From: Onchocerca volvulus
Lineage: Eukaryota; Nematoda; Chromadorea; Rhabditida; Onchocercidae
Length of the DNA: 64,000 nucleotides
Reading direction: 5' to 3'
Assembly (NCBI GenBank): GCA_000499405.2
Contig: HG738139.1
Span: 13,070,898 to 13,134,897 of the forward strand
Every line of letters begins with the position of its first letter. Position 1 is the first letter of the stretch. The position numbers were made by a program, and so were the translations under genes. The notes below the pieces were generated by a model, which was given only the letters and a program-made list of their open reading frames with translations, ran no database searches and was not told the origin of the DNA. Positions 37,001-52,000 of the stretch are shown here, in pieces.

Positions 37001-40000
37001 TAAAACTAATTTTAAAAGATTTCAACCATTTTACTCAATGACTTATCATTGCAACCATTATCATATCTTTTATCAATGAAAAGACTTTTACTTTTTTTTA
37101 TTTTTTGTTATTCTTACATTTATCAATTTTCATCATTCTTTCATCATAATGTATGCATGAATTAGCATAGTTTTTTCTCTTTAATTTTTGAAAATGAATT
37201 AATTAATCAAAGTGTGTTGAATTATTTCAAAAAAATATTAAATGTTTTGCTTATTTTAATGCTTCACAAGCATGCACGCTTTCCTCTTCCAATAAGATTT
37301 TTCCCTGTTGTTGCATGCTTATTTGCTCACCAAGTTTTGCACAAAGTTTGGCGTGTTTTTAATTTATTATAATTATTTTTTTTTTTTTATTTGACTAATT
37401 CTTTGATTTTTGATTTTTTTTAAAATCAAAAAACAATTTGTTTTTATTTTTCATATTAATAATGCTAAAATGATAACTTAGGTGGCACACCAAAATCACT
37501 TCTTGGCATTGATAAACCACGTATCGAACAACGTGGATCACGTATTTTTCTCTATTGGACTATTGGTGGTGATGCATCAGATGTAATAGCCTATCAGGTT
37601 TGTTACAGTTTATTACGAAAATAGTTTACTGTATTTTTTTTTTTCAAATCGATAACCTCAATGACCTAACAAAGAGCAAAAAATCAATATAAGGTGATCA
37701 TCGAGCAAGAACTCATTTGTTGTTAGGTCATCGAAATAATGCCATATGGTGATATCTTATTTCAACAATCAATTATTTCGCAATAAAAATTAACAAAAGT
37801 TCAAATTATTGAAATAATTTGCATAGAATTTAAATTATTTAAATTATTATTTTCTTGGAATTTTCAGATTGATCTTCGTTCCGATTCAGATAGTGATTGG
37901 CGACAATTTGATGGTTATGTCACTCATTCACCATCAGAAATTCACTTTCGACAAGAACTAACTAATTTAGAAACCAATAAACATTATTATGTTAAAATCT
38001 CAGCTATTGATCAATCACGACGGATTCTTGCTATGTCAGAAGCGACAAGCTTCACTGTTCATTGTCAGGGTATGTTTGTTATGAATTTATTTGGCTTGAA
38101 TTGTGACAATGAAAAGATAGTTAAAAAATATTCTACGATATTCCGAAAATAATTCCGCCTTTAAAATTTCTCATTTGAGTAATTTTAAATATCATGTTTG
38201 ATCATCAAAGGAAGTTTTATGCATCAATTTCAAGAAGCTAATTATTTTGTAATTTGGTTTTATTTCTTAATTTGGTAATTTGATTTTAATTTGTTTTGTT
38301 GTAATTTGGTTTTTTTTTTTGTAATTTAATTTTATCTTTAATTACCATTAATTGTTTGAAATTTCAATTTGAAAGTCCAGATTTTCGATTTTGACATAAT
38401 ATTTAACAAAAGTTCCAGGATTACTTTCACAAAATAATCATTTTTTCAGCACCTAATAGTTCACCACAAGATTTACAACTGGAAAGTATGAACGAAGGAA
38501 TTCGACTCGCTTGGAATTGGCCGGATGAGGAGGATCGTAAATGTGAACCATATTTTCTGATAACAGGATATCAAAACGGAATACCGTTTGCTGAACGAGT
38601 TGCAGGAGAACAACGTCAATTTATTTTCCAGAAAGCGGTTCCTGGTGAATGGCATGTAGAAATGCGTGCCGGAAATCGTGCCGGAACTGGACCGAGTAGC
38701 ATACCTGTAAATCTACAAAGTACCTCGAAAGGTAATGTTCAAATTTAATATTGATTCCTTATAAAGTTTTGAATTGCTAATAATTTCAAGTAAGATAGAT
38801 TCCCAAAATTGATTATATAGAAATAGAACTGAATATGAATTATAAGGTAATTTTAAGGTTGAAAATATTTTTTCTTCTTTTCAATTATTACAAATTAGTC
38901 GAAAAAAATATTGCAAATTTGCTTAGAATATTGAATTTTTAAAAATTTTTGTATTTAAAATTTTTATCTACAAAAACGAAAAAAATTTTACTGCAGTTCA
39001 TTTGCCAATTTTGAATCTACACACATTTGTTTTAATGTCAAATGTTTTTTTAATTTTGATAAAAAATTGATAAGTTTTTATCCTTCTCAATTATCAATGC
39101 ATTTGATCTTTGATATTTGGTCTCAGGCTAAACGATCTTTTGATAGGTTATTTTATAGCTCATTTCCAGACTAGAAAAAGTTTGATGGAAAAAGATTTAT
39201 GCAAATAAAGATAAAAAAATAGCAATTATAAAAGTGAGTTTGAGAAACTGATAAATATGATTGGTAAATAAGTACGATTGGGTAAATTGGTATTGGTTGG
39301 GATGTCAGCGTGAAAATGGTCGAAGCATGCGAAGTAAATCTCAAAAAATTAGAAATTATAAATGAAATCAATTAGTTTTCCTTCAAATTAGTTTTCCATA
39401 AAACACTTCTTCTATATTTACTTCTTCTCATTCTCAGCTAATGAGATTGATAAGAAATTTAGCACTTATTATCATCAAGTCATGTATCCCCAATTTCCAG
39501 TATCATCCAAGGGTCTCCGTGTACTACGTAGCATCTGTGATCCACGTGTAGATTTCTGGTGTCGTTCACCGGATGAAAATTACGATATTGCTATATCTCA
39601 TCATCCTAATGAAGGTTTGATTACGTGTGCCGTGCCGTGTGACCTTGATATATTATGCTCTTCTTATCCACAAATATTTTTTTGAACTAAATAACTCTTT
39701 ACCCTAAGCAGTCACCAATTTTTTTTTCTGCTAGAATTTTAAAAATTACTTGAATTCTTTTTTAATTCCAAATCTCTGTAATAACTTTTTTTTTTTTTAC
39801 TTTTGCATAACTTAGAACAATTTATTATTATTAGCTTGGCTCTATTAGCTCGATATTGGCTTAGCTCTATTGACTCGGCATTGGCTTGACTATGCTAAGT
39901 AGTGCTCATCTTCAAGCTTAAGCATTTTTTCCTTTTTTTTATTTTAATGAATTAGTTAATCATGACCAAGATATTCCTAATGTCTAATAATATCATCTAA

Positions 40001-43000
40001 TAAAGAATAACACGATATAGGATGGAAGATTTACTTAACATTAAAATATTTTATATCCATCATGATGTACCGTACCCTTATACCCGTGGTTACTGTGGAT
40101 TAGCGAAGCAATTCCCTCTGTTTGCAAATCACCAAGCCTAGATTCGAGAAAATTCTTATATGACAGTAGTTAGTAAATTCCTATGGTTTCGTGTCCAATT
40201 TTTAAAAAATTTCTTCCAAATTTTATTCAAATAGGTGAAAGAACATGATCTTACATGTATTGGAAAGCATACTGTAGCATTACCATTTCCATCCCTTACT
40301 GTAACATTACCATTTGCTCGCATTTTTGAAGTGTCTTTATATTTTTTTTGTTTTTTTGTTTTTTTGGAATATCTTATTTTTTCGGAGTTCAATTTTATAA
40401 AAAGTGATCAAATGCTTAAATTTGATGAATATCATTATTTTGATAACGAAATTATCTATTTTTATTTATCCTAAAATTATTTATTATAAGAATAAGTCTG
40501 ATATTATAATTTGGACTAATCATATGGTGTGAGTGCAACCTAATTTAGTGTTGATTCACATAACACTAGTGATTATTGATGTTATGCATGCATGATTATT
40601 TTCAAATCTTTTACAAATTATATGAAAAGCTTCTGATTGCAAATTTCAGAACTTATTTCGGAACCACGCGTAATGACACGTGATGGTGATTTATCTGTAG
40701 AATGGTACAGTAAAGGTACTGGCCAAGGTGTTTTTGGATATCGTATACAGTATCGAACAGATACTACTGGTTGGACTTCTTATGGGTAATTTTTTTTTTT
40801 TTTTACCTAATTTATTAAATAAAGATATCTTCAATAAGTATCATTCAAGTGAATGTCATCCACTTTCATGACATTAACAAAATGATCAAAAATTTTCAAA
40901 CTTCAGCATAGGCCTTTTTTTTTTGAATTGGAATTTGTTTATGAAGGAATCTGAGAATACGATCATTTTTTTTCAGTCAAATTGTACCGTATGCAGGTGA
41001 TAATAGACGTTACGTACAACAATTAACAGGCTTACAACAGGGTAAAATGTATCATATACATATTCAAGTACTTGATAGAAATTCTTACGTTATGTATACC
41101 AGTCCAGAAAGATCAGAAAGAACCGTTTGTTCTGGTACGATTTTTAAAATTTTCACAAAAATTGCATAAATTTTGATAACATTCTTTATTATTACATGCA
41201 AATTTTCATTTTAAAAATAATTTGCTGCTAAACAATTTCATTTATTTTATTTTATTCCTTCAAAAAACTCATTATTTTGCATCATTTTTTTCTTCCTAAC
41301 TGTGTATTTTTTTTTACTTTCGTTCTTATTTAAATTATATAATTTCCAGTTTTAAAATTAAAAATTTTGTTTATAATAACTTTTCAATTTTTCTAAGTGC
41401 AATAGAGGGGATTAACGAAAATTTTGCCAGATCAGTTTTTGCGACTTAAGTAGAATGAATCGAAATAAACCTGTTATTAAAGTTATTATAAATGAAATTT
41501 TTTTATTCTTAAATCTAAAATTTCCATAATTGAAATAATTTAGCACCAACTCATCCTCCATCACATCTACAAGTACAAGCTGCTGATCCACGTCATATTC
41601 GGATTAGTTGGTCGCAACCACCACAAAGTACTTGGCAATGCGACGATATACAGGTGGAACTTGAGATAACAGAACCACAAGGTATTGCACCGGTAATTCT
41701 AAACGGATATCAAACATCGCATGTGTTAGATTCGGAAGCTAACCAACAATGGTCTATTCGAATTCGTACAAAGAATTCAGCTGGTGCATCAGCATGGTCA
41801 CAGATTGCTTCTGTTCGGACACCACCTGTTGGTGAATTGATCATTGGACCAACGGTAACATATCGACACGGAATACCGGTACTTACATGGACAAGCAAAG
41901 AGCGTATGGATGATCTTATCCAAACTTATCAAATTGAATATCGAACATCGGTCGATAGAGATTGGCAAAAACTTCGTATGCAAGTATGATAAATTTTAAA
42001 TATTCGATTTCTTAGATATCGATTTTTCACACATCAAATTTCGAATTCTTGATAAAATTGTGATCTGAATGAATTATTATTCAGGTACCATATGCCGGTT
42101 GGCAGCGACCGTACAGTATTGATCTCAGTGAGCTACCTGCTGGTCATAATTATCAGATTCGAATTCATGCGGTAGATGCTAATAATGGTATTGCTTACAC
42201 ATCATCAGCGATTAATGTTCAAACACAAACCAAATGTTCAGCACCACGTCGTGCACCATTCGATGTACAAGCTACCTCACTTGGACCAACACAAATTCGC
42301 GTATCCTGGAAGGTTAATTTTGAAATTAAAAAAAAAAATTTTTTAATTATTTAAACTTTGTAAAGTTGTACTTGGATTTTTGTAATTTCTTGAACAATTA
42401 AGTATTTTGTAAATTTTGCAAATATATATCCGAAATTATTGTCTGTTTGATACATAAATTATGGAAACATAATATGTCCACCAATTTGTCCACTTCCAAT
42501 CGATTTAATTTTTCATAACTTCAAGCTCATTGAATCCATTCTTGAATTCATCGGTGTGATTCATTAGATATCCGGTTTTTGTCGATAATAAACGTAAAAT
42601 GTAGAGAATTCAGATATTGAAATGGTATTATATTATAGGATAATTATTATATTTTAGGAACTGCATGAATCAGAATGGAACTGCAATCGGTTATGGTACG
42701 TGGTAAAATACAGTACCCCAAACAATCAAGGCTTCAAAAATTTGACACGTGGTGAAAATCACGTAATTTTCGATTCGGAACCGTTTACACGATGGACCTT
42801 CGAAGTACAAGCTGCCAATCCAGCGGGTGAAACACACTGGTCACATCCAGTTACCGTACAAACAGAAGGAACCGGTACGATTTTTGTAAAAAATCTTTAA
42901 AAGCTAATTGTCGAAGTTTAGATTTCAAAAAAATTAAAGAAACACAAATTTTGGTATCTGATGAAAAACTATTAGAGCGGAAATGCTAACCTAATGGTAT

Positions 43001-46000
43001 GTGGTAAAATACAGTACTCCATCAAGGTGAAATGCGTTACTATGGTAAGATACAGTATTCCGTACAAGAAAATATTTTTTTTCGTTCAAATTAAGGATAT
43101 GTGAAGGATTATTTTCTTATTTTAAGATTGATATTTTTAAAATATTCGACTAATGAATACTTTTTGGTTTTTTACAGCACCTGGCCCGATTTCGGATTTA
43201 CGAATTTATCCAGAGTCATCGGATACACTTCAACTTTCTTGGAGGCAACCACAAAATCCCTATGGGCAAATTACGGGTTACGAAGTGACCTATCAACTAT
43301 TATCGAAGTGAGCTCATTTTGATTAACTATAAAAAAACTCCCATGTATGGTTTAAAATCGATATTTAGTTAACAAATATCTGATTATGCCAATTAGAATC
43401 TATTTTAATTATTTTTCAGATATTTCGAATAGAATTATTGAATAAATGTGAGTTATTTCAGAGGTATGTGTGATCAGGTAACAGAAAGACCTATTACAGT
43501 AACAAGTGATAAGCCTTCGTTTACCCTTCGAGGTCTACTACCGCATTCGAAATATCGTATTTCTGTTGCTGCAAAAACAAATATTGCTGGTAAGATTTGA
43601 AAAGTGTGTTGAATCCTTATAGGTATTATCATTAAATTTCTTAAAATTTATTAAAATAATTCAATCAATTTTATTGTAGTTCTTCATGATACTTGATTTG
43701 CTCTCTTATAGTACGTGTCGAAATTCGTCGCAAGGAATTTTTAAATGTAGCACTGATTCGCTGTCCAATGGCGATCATAAATTTTAACACAGAAGAATGA
43801 TTCATTGTGATGTCGCAAATCTTTCAATACTTTACAAAATAGGATTATTCAGAATTTGCGTTTGTTACACGAAAGTTAGATTCTCGAACAATAATATTTT
43901 AGGGGAACGTGTAAGTCAAGAAGCACAAACTGAAGAAGGTGCACCAAGTGGTGCACCAATTTATATTCGTATCACAAATATATTACCTACTGAAGTAGCC
44001 GTAGTTTGGCAAGCACCTGCATGCTTACAAACAAATGGTGAAATAACAGAATACGAATTCGAAGTGACACCTTTGGAACGACGTGATTATGAAGTTGATG
44101 GTATCATTAAGCAGGTTGTCAGAGGTACCAGAACTAAAATCACCGGTCTTTCCCCGTATGCAAAATATTTGATACGGATACGGGCATTTACACGGAAAGG
44201 ATCAGGACCTTGGTCGGAACCGGTTCAATTTCAGACTGCTGCTGCACCTGAAGTAAGTTTAATGCATTGTTAAACTTGTGAATTAGTTTTAAAATGATGA
44301 ATATAATATTTTCTCTATTGAAATTAATTTTCTTTCTTTTTTTTTTTTCAGATTCCAGCACCATCCGTGGTTCGAGTTCTAAGTACTGGATCAACAAATG
44401 CAGATTTGGTTTGGCAAGAACCTCATCCATCATCCGGTTCAATTGATAAATTCAAATGTAAATATGCGGTAGCTGGTACCAAACAATATCAGGAACGTGA
44501 ATTTCCCTCATATAATCCATGTCGTGAAGAAATTATACGTATGTCACCACCACCAAGCGGGACAAAATTACACTGTGGTAGAATTGATGGTTTGGAACCT
44601 GAGAAGAAATATACTTTCATGGTTTGAATTTTGAAATATTTAAATTTTTTCGAAAAAATTGCTAATCATTCATGGTTTATTTTTAACATTTTGATCTCTA
44701 TATGAAAACTGTATACCAGTGATAAACTGATATAGTGATTATGTTGTAGATGTCAGCTGGTGATCGAAGTGGTACCTGGTCCCCATGGAGTGAACCTCAA
44801 GTTGGTCATATTAGTGATGGCCCGGTTCAGGTTATTTCGCTGAATAAATTAGGTGGTGGAACGAAAAATATCTTAATTGGATGGAATGTACGTCCCACTG
44901 ATATAGCTCGTGTTGTTGGTTATCGAATTCACGTAACGCCGGTGCTGGAACGTGGTGCTAAACCAATATCCTATACGGTAGATCGGACTACGTTACAGTA
45001 TAACATCGATAATTTATCACCTAATACGCGTTACAATATAACTGTAGATGTTACTACCGATGGTACTCATTATCATCCAGGTACGTCAATCGATGTACGT
45101 ACCGATTCAGCACCATCAAGTGGCTTAACGGTTGTTCCACGAGTAATTGAAGAACAAGCAACCTCGGTAACTTTGGAATGGAATGCACCAGATGAAAATA
45201 ACATAAGTGGATTCGTGATCGAATATTCTGTTGGTGGTGGTGTGTGGCAGCAGTACAGTCGACGAATTCCGGCATATCCCGGTCGACGTGTTTACACCGC
45301 TCAAATTGATCAGGTATACCCGAATTTTGGTTTTCTATTGGTTTTTATACTTTCTGGTTACTTTCATTAATTTCTAAAGCATCATATCATTTTTATTAAT
45401 TTCCAATAGAATTGGATTCTATCAAATGCATATATGTATGATAACGGAATTATTTTTAAAAAACTATCATATCAGTTTTGTTCTGGAATATTGATTACTT
45501 TAAAATTTTTCAAAATTGAAATATTTTCTGATTTCTTGAGAAATATGATGTGGAATCAATTGTAAATTAAGCTGAATTGAATTTCTTTGCAAGAAATCTA
45601 TTTTAGCTTCCAACAAATAGCGTTGTGGATCTTCGGATACGTGTTGTATCAGCGCAAAATGAACAATCTGCTCCGAGTCCGGAAGTTCGAGCTCGTACTC
45701 GATGTTCCGCACCTCCGACACCACCTCAAGCCATTCGTTTGGATGCTCCATCTACCAATGAAGTTCGAGTGTCCTGGGCTAAACCAGCTAAAGATACATG
45801 GCAATGTGATCAATTGAATTACGATCTTGCTTATCGAGTACCTGGACAAACAGAACGAATAGTACCGGTATCAGGTGAACAAACCGATTACACTTTTCCC
45901 TCGGAAGCCAATACTCGTTGGGCTGTTAAATTAAGATGCACCAATCAGGTAGGATCAAGTCCATGGAGCGCAGAACAGGTAATAACTACACGTCAAGGAA

Positions 46001-49000
46001 TCCCAGGTCCAGTTCGAGATCTACGTTTACGTGCTAAAAGTCCTAATGAAGTACATGTACAATGGCTTGCACCATTGGTACAACGTGGTACCATTGTTGG
46101 CTATGATATTAGTTATCGATTGAAACATCGATTAGCATGTCCGGATGAAGAACCGCGTGATGTTAGTCGTGATTTTGTCACTGTTTACAATCATAAAGAT
46201 TTGGAATATACGTTAACTGGATTGTTACCATTTTCGTTGTACGAAGTGCGAGTACGTGCACGTACCACGGAATTAGGACCGGAAGAATCGAAAGATATTG
46301 CTACCGAGCAGCAACCTCCAAGTGCACCACCGTTGAATCTTCAATTAAGCTATGCGTTGGAACGTTCCATAAGTTTCCAATGGGAACCAATAGAATGCTC
46401 ACAACGTCATGGACATATCGTAAATTATGAATATGAAATACAAGGACAAGATGATTGGGCGAAATTGGAACGTCAAATTGCGAATACGTCAAATACGAAG
46501 ATAAACATTGAAGGTTTAACACCGTTTACGAAATATATAATGCGTGTAAAAGCTTACAATAGTATTGGTGGTGGTCCGAATACGGAGAATCTAGATGCAA
46601 TGACAGCAAAAGCAGAAGCACCATTACCACCACAAGATTTGGTAGTTGCACAAGAAGGTACTGATTATTTCATGATTTCATGGTTACCACCTTATCCACC
46701 ATATGGACCACATGATAAATACAAAATTCGTTATCAACTATTGAATGAAAGTCGTTGGACAGAAATCGAAAAAGATACCAAAGATCGTTTATTGAAATGT
46801 CCAGCTGAAAGTCCTCGACATTGTTTCAATGTTACCGGTTTGGAAAGTGGACGACAATTTCGTGTTCAAGTTGCAGCACATATTGTTGATAGTTCATATG
46901 GTCCATGGAGTACGGTAACTATTGCAAATACATTACAAATTCTACCGGATGCACCACGTGCTATTGAATTGATCGAAAAAACGGATCATTCACTTCATAT
47001 ACGTTGGATTCCACCACCGGATCCATTAGGACAAATAACACAATATAAAGTTGGCATTGTTTCATTGGATGATCCACATGATCAATTGAAAACTTTCCTC
47101 GTTGATCATCCAACATTGCAACATCTTTTGAGTAATTTACGTCCCGAAACTTCCTATAATATTAGTATTTCGGCTGGTACCAAACGTGGTTTTGGTCCTG
47201 TTGCATGGACACGTTATTCAACGGATCCATTTAAAGTACCATCGGTACTAAATGCACCACAAGTTACCGCAGATGGTGCTGATGCATTGAATGTTCAATG
47301 GAATGGTGTTTTGGATACGAAGAAACAAGTTCGTGGTTATATCATCGAATTTCGTTCCAGTGATAATCCAACATTTACGGAATATGCTGGAATCATTGAA
47401 CATGATATGAATCGACGTAATTATCAACAACGTTTATCTTTATTAGATGCTGATACATTATATTTTGTTCGTATCAAAGTTGTCGATCAGAAGCAACGTG
47501 TTAGCGATCCAAGTCCGGAAGGAAGTGCACGAACCGGTTGTGCAGGTAATTTCTTTTTTTTTTTTTTTTTTTTTTTGCACTAATTGAAATAGATTTTAAA
47601 ATTTTAAATACTTCGGAATTTCAAGTTAAAGTTCAACAAGTTATTGCTATTTTATTTTACTATGCTGCTCCTATAGTTTAAAATTCACTCAATTTAAATG
47701 GATAAAATTATCACAAATATCTCTATTAAATTTTGCTTAAATTGATTGCTAACTTTTTGCTAAAGAAAAGATGAATAATTGATTCGGTATTTTTTCAGAA
47801 CCTCTTGCACCGCCATCGAATGTGAATGCTTTTACACCATCACCTTATCAGGTGCGTATCAGTTGGCAACCACCTAGTCAATCCTCTTGGCAATGTTCAA
47901 ATATCAAATACAGATTGGAATACACCAATGGTTCATCTTCACCTCAAGAAATTTCCATACCCAGGTTAGATAGTTGTGACTGATAATTTTGAATCTTAAA
48001 ATTTTACAATTTATTGTAAAATTTTGACATACAAATGATAATATTTTTCGATCTATTTATGACAAAGTAAATCGAAAATTTTTAGAAACTTATGTTTGAT
48101 TTAATTCCCAAAATTTTTTGATTCAATATTTCTGATTCAATTTTCAAAATTTTTTGAATAAATACTTTTCATTCAATTTCTAAAAACGTCGAAATAGAAG
48201 AGTTGACTAATATGATTAAAAGGTTGGATTCAAGTTGGATTAAGTTAACAAATTTTGTTCTGATTACTTCCTATCTTCAGTAGCGTAACTGATCGCGTAT
48301 TGGACGCATCACCGAACACGTTATGGCGAATGAGAGTTCGAGTTGAAAATGAAGCTGGAGCTTCAGATTGGAGCAAAGAAGTATCAATAACTACCGCTGA
48401 AGGTACCGTAATATACCGTAAAATAACTTGTAAACTGTAGACTGCAACTAATCTTACGAAAATATGGATATTCAACATCAAAATAAAATATAATAAATGA
48501 TAATCATGATTTCTAGTAATCAATAGTTATAATCGGAAGAAAAAAATCATGATTTCTAATGATTATTTATTCGCTATAACAATAATTTAACTATTCATCA
48601 TATCCAAATATCATTGATAGATAGCAAATTATAAATTTATGGAATTGATAAACTTAACGGAGTTGACAAAAAAATGATAAAAAATCTTGAATCAAAATTG
48701 ATCATGACAAAGTTTTAAGATAGTTCTTCGATAAATTATTGTCGAAATTGTCAGTATTCTTATATTTTCATTTGTTCGAAATCATTATAAATTATTTTAG
48801 TAGTCCCAAAACGTAAGTAATTTTTGAATAGATTTAACAGATTTATTTATTTATTTTGCATTATTTTGTAAAAGTTAAAATTACTGTAGATGCACCAAGT
48901 ACAGTAGAAAATCTTGATGCTTTTGTAAAAGTTGAGCTTATTGTAGGTGCACCAAGTATGGTAGAAAATCTTGATGCTCGTTCGTATGGACCGGAAACTG

Positions 49001-52000
49001 CATCAATAACTTGGCAACCACCTTCACAAACGAATGGACAAATTACCGGTTATACGTTGGTATATAAGCTCAAATCCCGCGGTGAATGTGGCCCGCGGTC
49101 CGCACAACCAATTACTCGAAATACTCAAGATGAAGAAATCATGCTAGATGGTTTATTACCTGATTCTACCTATGAAGTACATGTAACAGCACATACTTCT
49201 CAGCCTGGACCTCAATCAAATATTGTAACTGTTACAACTGATGAAGCTGGCAAGTTTAATTTTTACATTTTTGAAATATGAATTTTAATGAAATTTTATA
49301 AATTATGTGAAATTCTATGCTTCAATTGAGTTTTTGAATTTAATTAAGCAAAATGAGATATAATTAATTTATAATAGGAACATTATTTTCTGTTTAATAT
49401 CCTTTAAAAAACTATTCCGATGGTCAAAATTTCAAACATGAATAAACTAAATGAACTTTTCTTTTGTAATATCAAATTTAATGAATGTGTTTAGTTTGAA
49501 ATTCCTGAAATATTTTTATCTTTGCAATTTTGAATTTCAAAAATCAATCTGATAAGTTCTATAATATCTGACACTTATCTCATTTTCGAGTAAATCGATG
49601 ATGAAGGAAAAGGTAATGTTAAATTAGAGATTTTGTGAGTGATGTTGTTTTGGATTTTTTTTTTTTTTTTTCTTTGAAATATTCCGAAAATGTGACTCAA
49701 GAAACAATCGATAAGATAACATCACATCAAAGTTACCAATATTACAATTCCAATTTGAATTGATTTTTTTCTTAAATTATATCTAAATTAGATAATTTAG
49801 AATAATCATTCTAATTATTTTTTACTTACTTCATTGTCTTATTTGTATTCCTTTTTTGCTTCTTGTTATTTTCTTGTTTTTATTTTTAGCAAAAATTGTT
49901 TTAAATATTAAATTATAATAAATTTAATATTTTTAGTTCCTACCGGTGCTCCGTTGAATCCACGTGTAAGTTCGATAACACAAACACGTAGCGATTTCAT
50001 GTGGAATGAACCGGACTGCGAACTTCGTAACGGCAAAATAAGTGGTTACGAATGGCAAATAGAAAATGTTGATCCATGGGGTGAAAGTAAAACTGGTCAT
50101 AGTACCACACAACGAGTATCATTCGATGATTTAATACCATATACTCAATATCGAGTACGAGTTTCGGCGGAAAATTCAGCTGGACAAGGACCATGGTCGG
50201 AATGGATTCCATTTCGAACGCAACCTGCCGGTAGGTTGGTACTTCATTTAGGTTAGGTTGTCTTCATAAGAGATGAAACACCAAGCTTTTTTTTTCAAAT
50301 AAATTGAAATTCAGAAGGTAATGAACGATGAATATGAATCTCAATTTGATTATTAAGATTATTTTGAAAAATAAAGCACGAAGAGCAACGACGATCGATA
50401 GTTGAAGGTGAGTTGGAGAATATGAGCAAATATGCGATTTGCGAATATGCAAATATGCAATATGCGATTTTTTTCAGCACCACCGGCACCAACAGATTTG
50501 ATTGAAGAACAATCATTTCCGCATGCTATCGAGATTTCATTCCTACCACCATATCCACCTCACGGTATCATCAATGAATATCGAGTAAGACATACACCTG
50601 CTGGCCAAGTAAGTCTAATTTTGTTATTTCGTCGAATGCTTATTCTTGCAAAATTTTTTTCAAGCATATTTAGTTTTCAAGTTTAACTTGTAAAATAAGT
50701 CATTCAAAGTAAAGTGAGTAAAGTAAGAATTTCTATGCATATTGTATTAAAAAAATTGATAAGAAAAAACTTAATCCATGAATTTCGTTAATTTTAAATT
50801 TAAAAGAAAAATTTTATTACAAATGAAATAAGAAAAAGAGAAATAAATAGAAAATTCAAAAGTTAAATTTTTTAAAATTCAAAGTTATTTTTATTTTGCA
50901 GATGAATTACAATGAAGTTCGTGTACTTGCAAATCGATTGCAATGCTCAGATGCATCGAAACGTGATCGTTTATGTTATCGAGTTGTAGATTTGGAACCG
51001 GAACAGGAATATGAAATTCAAGCATCAGCTCATACCGAAAATGGTGCTTGGAGTGATTGGAGTGAATCGTTAAATGCTCGAACACATGAACAAAGTAAGT
51101 TAGCAAAAAAAAAAAAAAAAAATCAATAAATTTGAAAGTAAATAAAATGAATTTAAAAAGTAAATAAAAAATGAAATGGAGAAAAAAAAAGTAAAACGCA
51201 AAACATGATTGATGCTATTTAGATATACCGGTATTAGAACGTGAATTGGAAGTTGTTGATAGTAAACCGAATAGTATTACAGTACGATGGCAAGGTTTAG
51301 ATCCTGAACAGGTGACCTTTTTTTTTTTTTTTAACTTTTGTTTATTTTTGTCATGGATAATTCATATTTCTTAAAAAAAAAAAAAAAAAAAAACCTAAAC
51401 AACTTTTGATCCAAATTTATTGTCATTAAAATAAGTGACAATTTTTTTTATTTGATTTTTTCAATTTTATTTGAAACTGAAGTATATGTTTTTAGTCGAA
51501 ACATGTTGTTGGTTACATTGTGGAATATAAATCGGAAGATGATGATGAATGGAAAGAATATAATGGTATTACGAAACATCGTAGTCGTCAAAATGATTAC
51601 CGTATCCAGATTAAAGATTTGGTACCTTCGACGGAATATTTCTTCCGATTGAAAGTTGTTGGTAAAAATGACAAACGTGGTTCTTCAGGACCTGAATTAA
51701 GAGCAATGACAAAATGTGGACGTTAGTATTACTTTTTTGTTTTAATTTATTTATCATTTTTTTACTTTCTCTTTATTTTTACTTCGATTTTACTTTGAAT
51801 TATTTCTCCTTATGTGAATATTTCAAGTTTTTACATTTCAGGACCTGAAGAAGCACCAAGTGATCTACAGTTGACATCTGATTTCGAAAATGTCAAACTT
51901 ACGTGGATGAATCCAGACAAGGAAACTTGGGCATGTGATAATGTTGAATATGTGGTTGATTTCGTCAATACCACTTCACGTGGTATAATGACGGTACCAG

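Noticed and set aside
43680..43799. Possible exon after TTATAG at 43711 (RVEIRRKEFLNVALIRCP...)
   Set aside because: It stops shortly after, has no donor, and the join 43589-43903 gives a better FN3 module.
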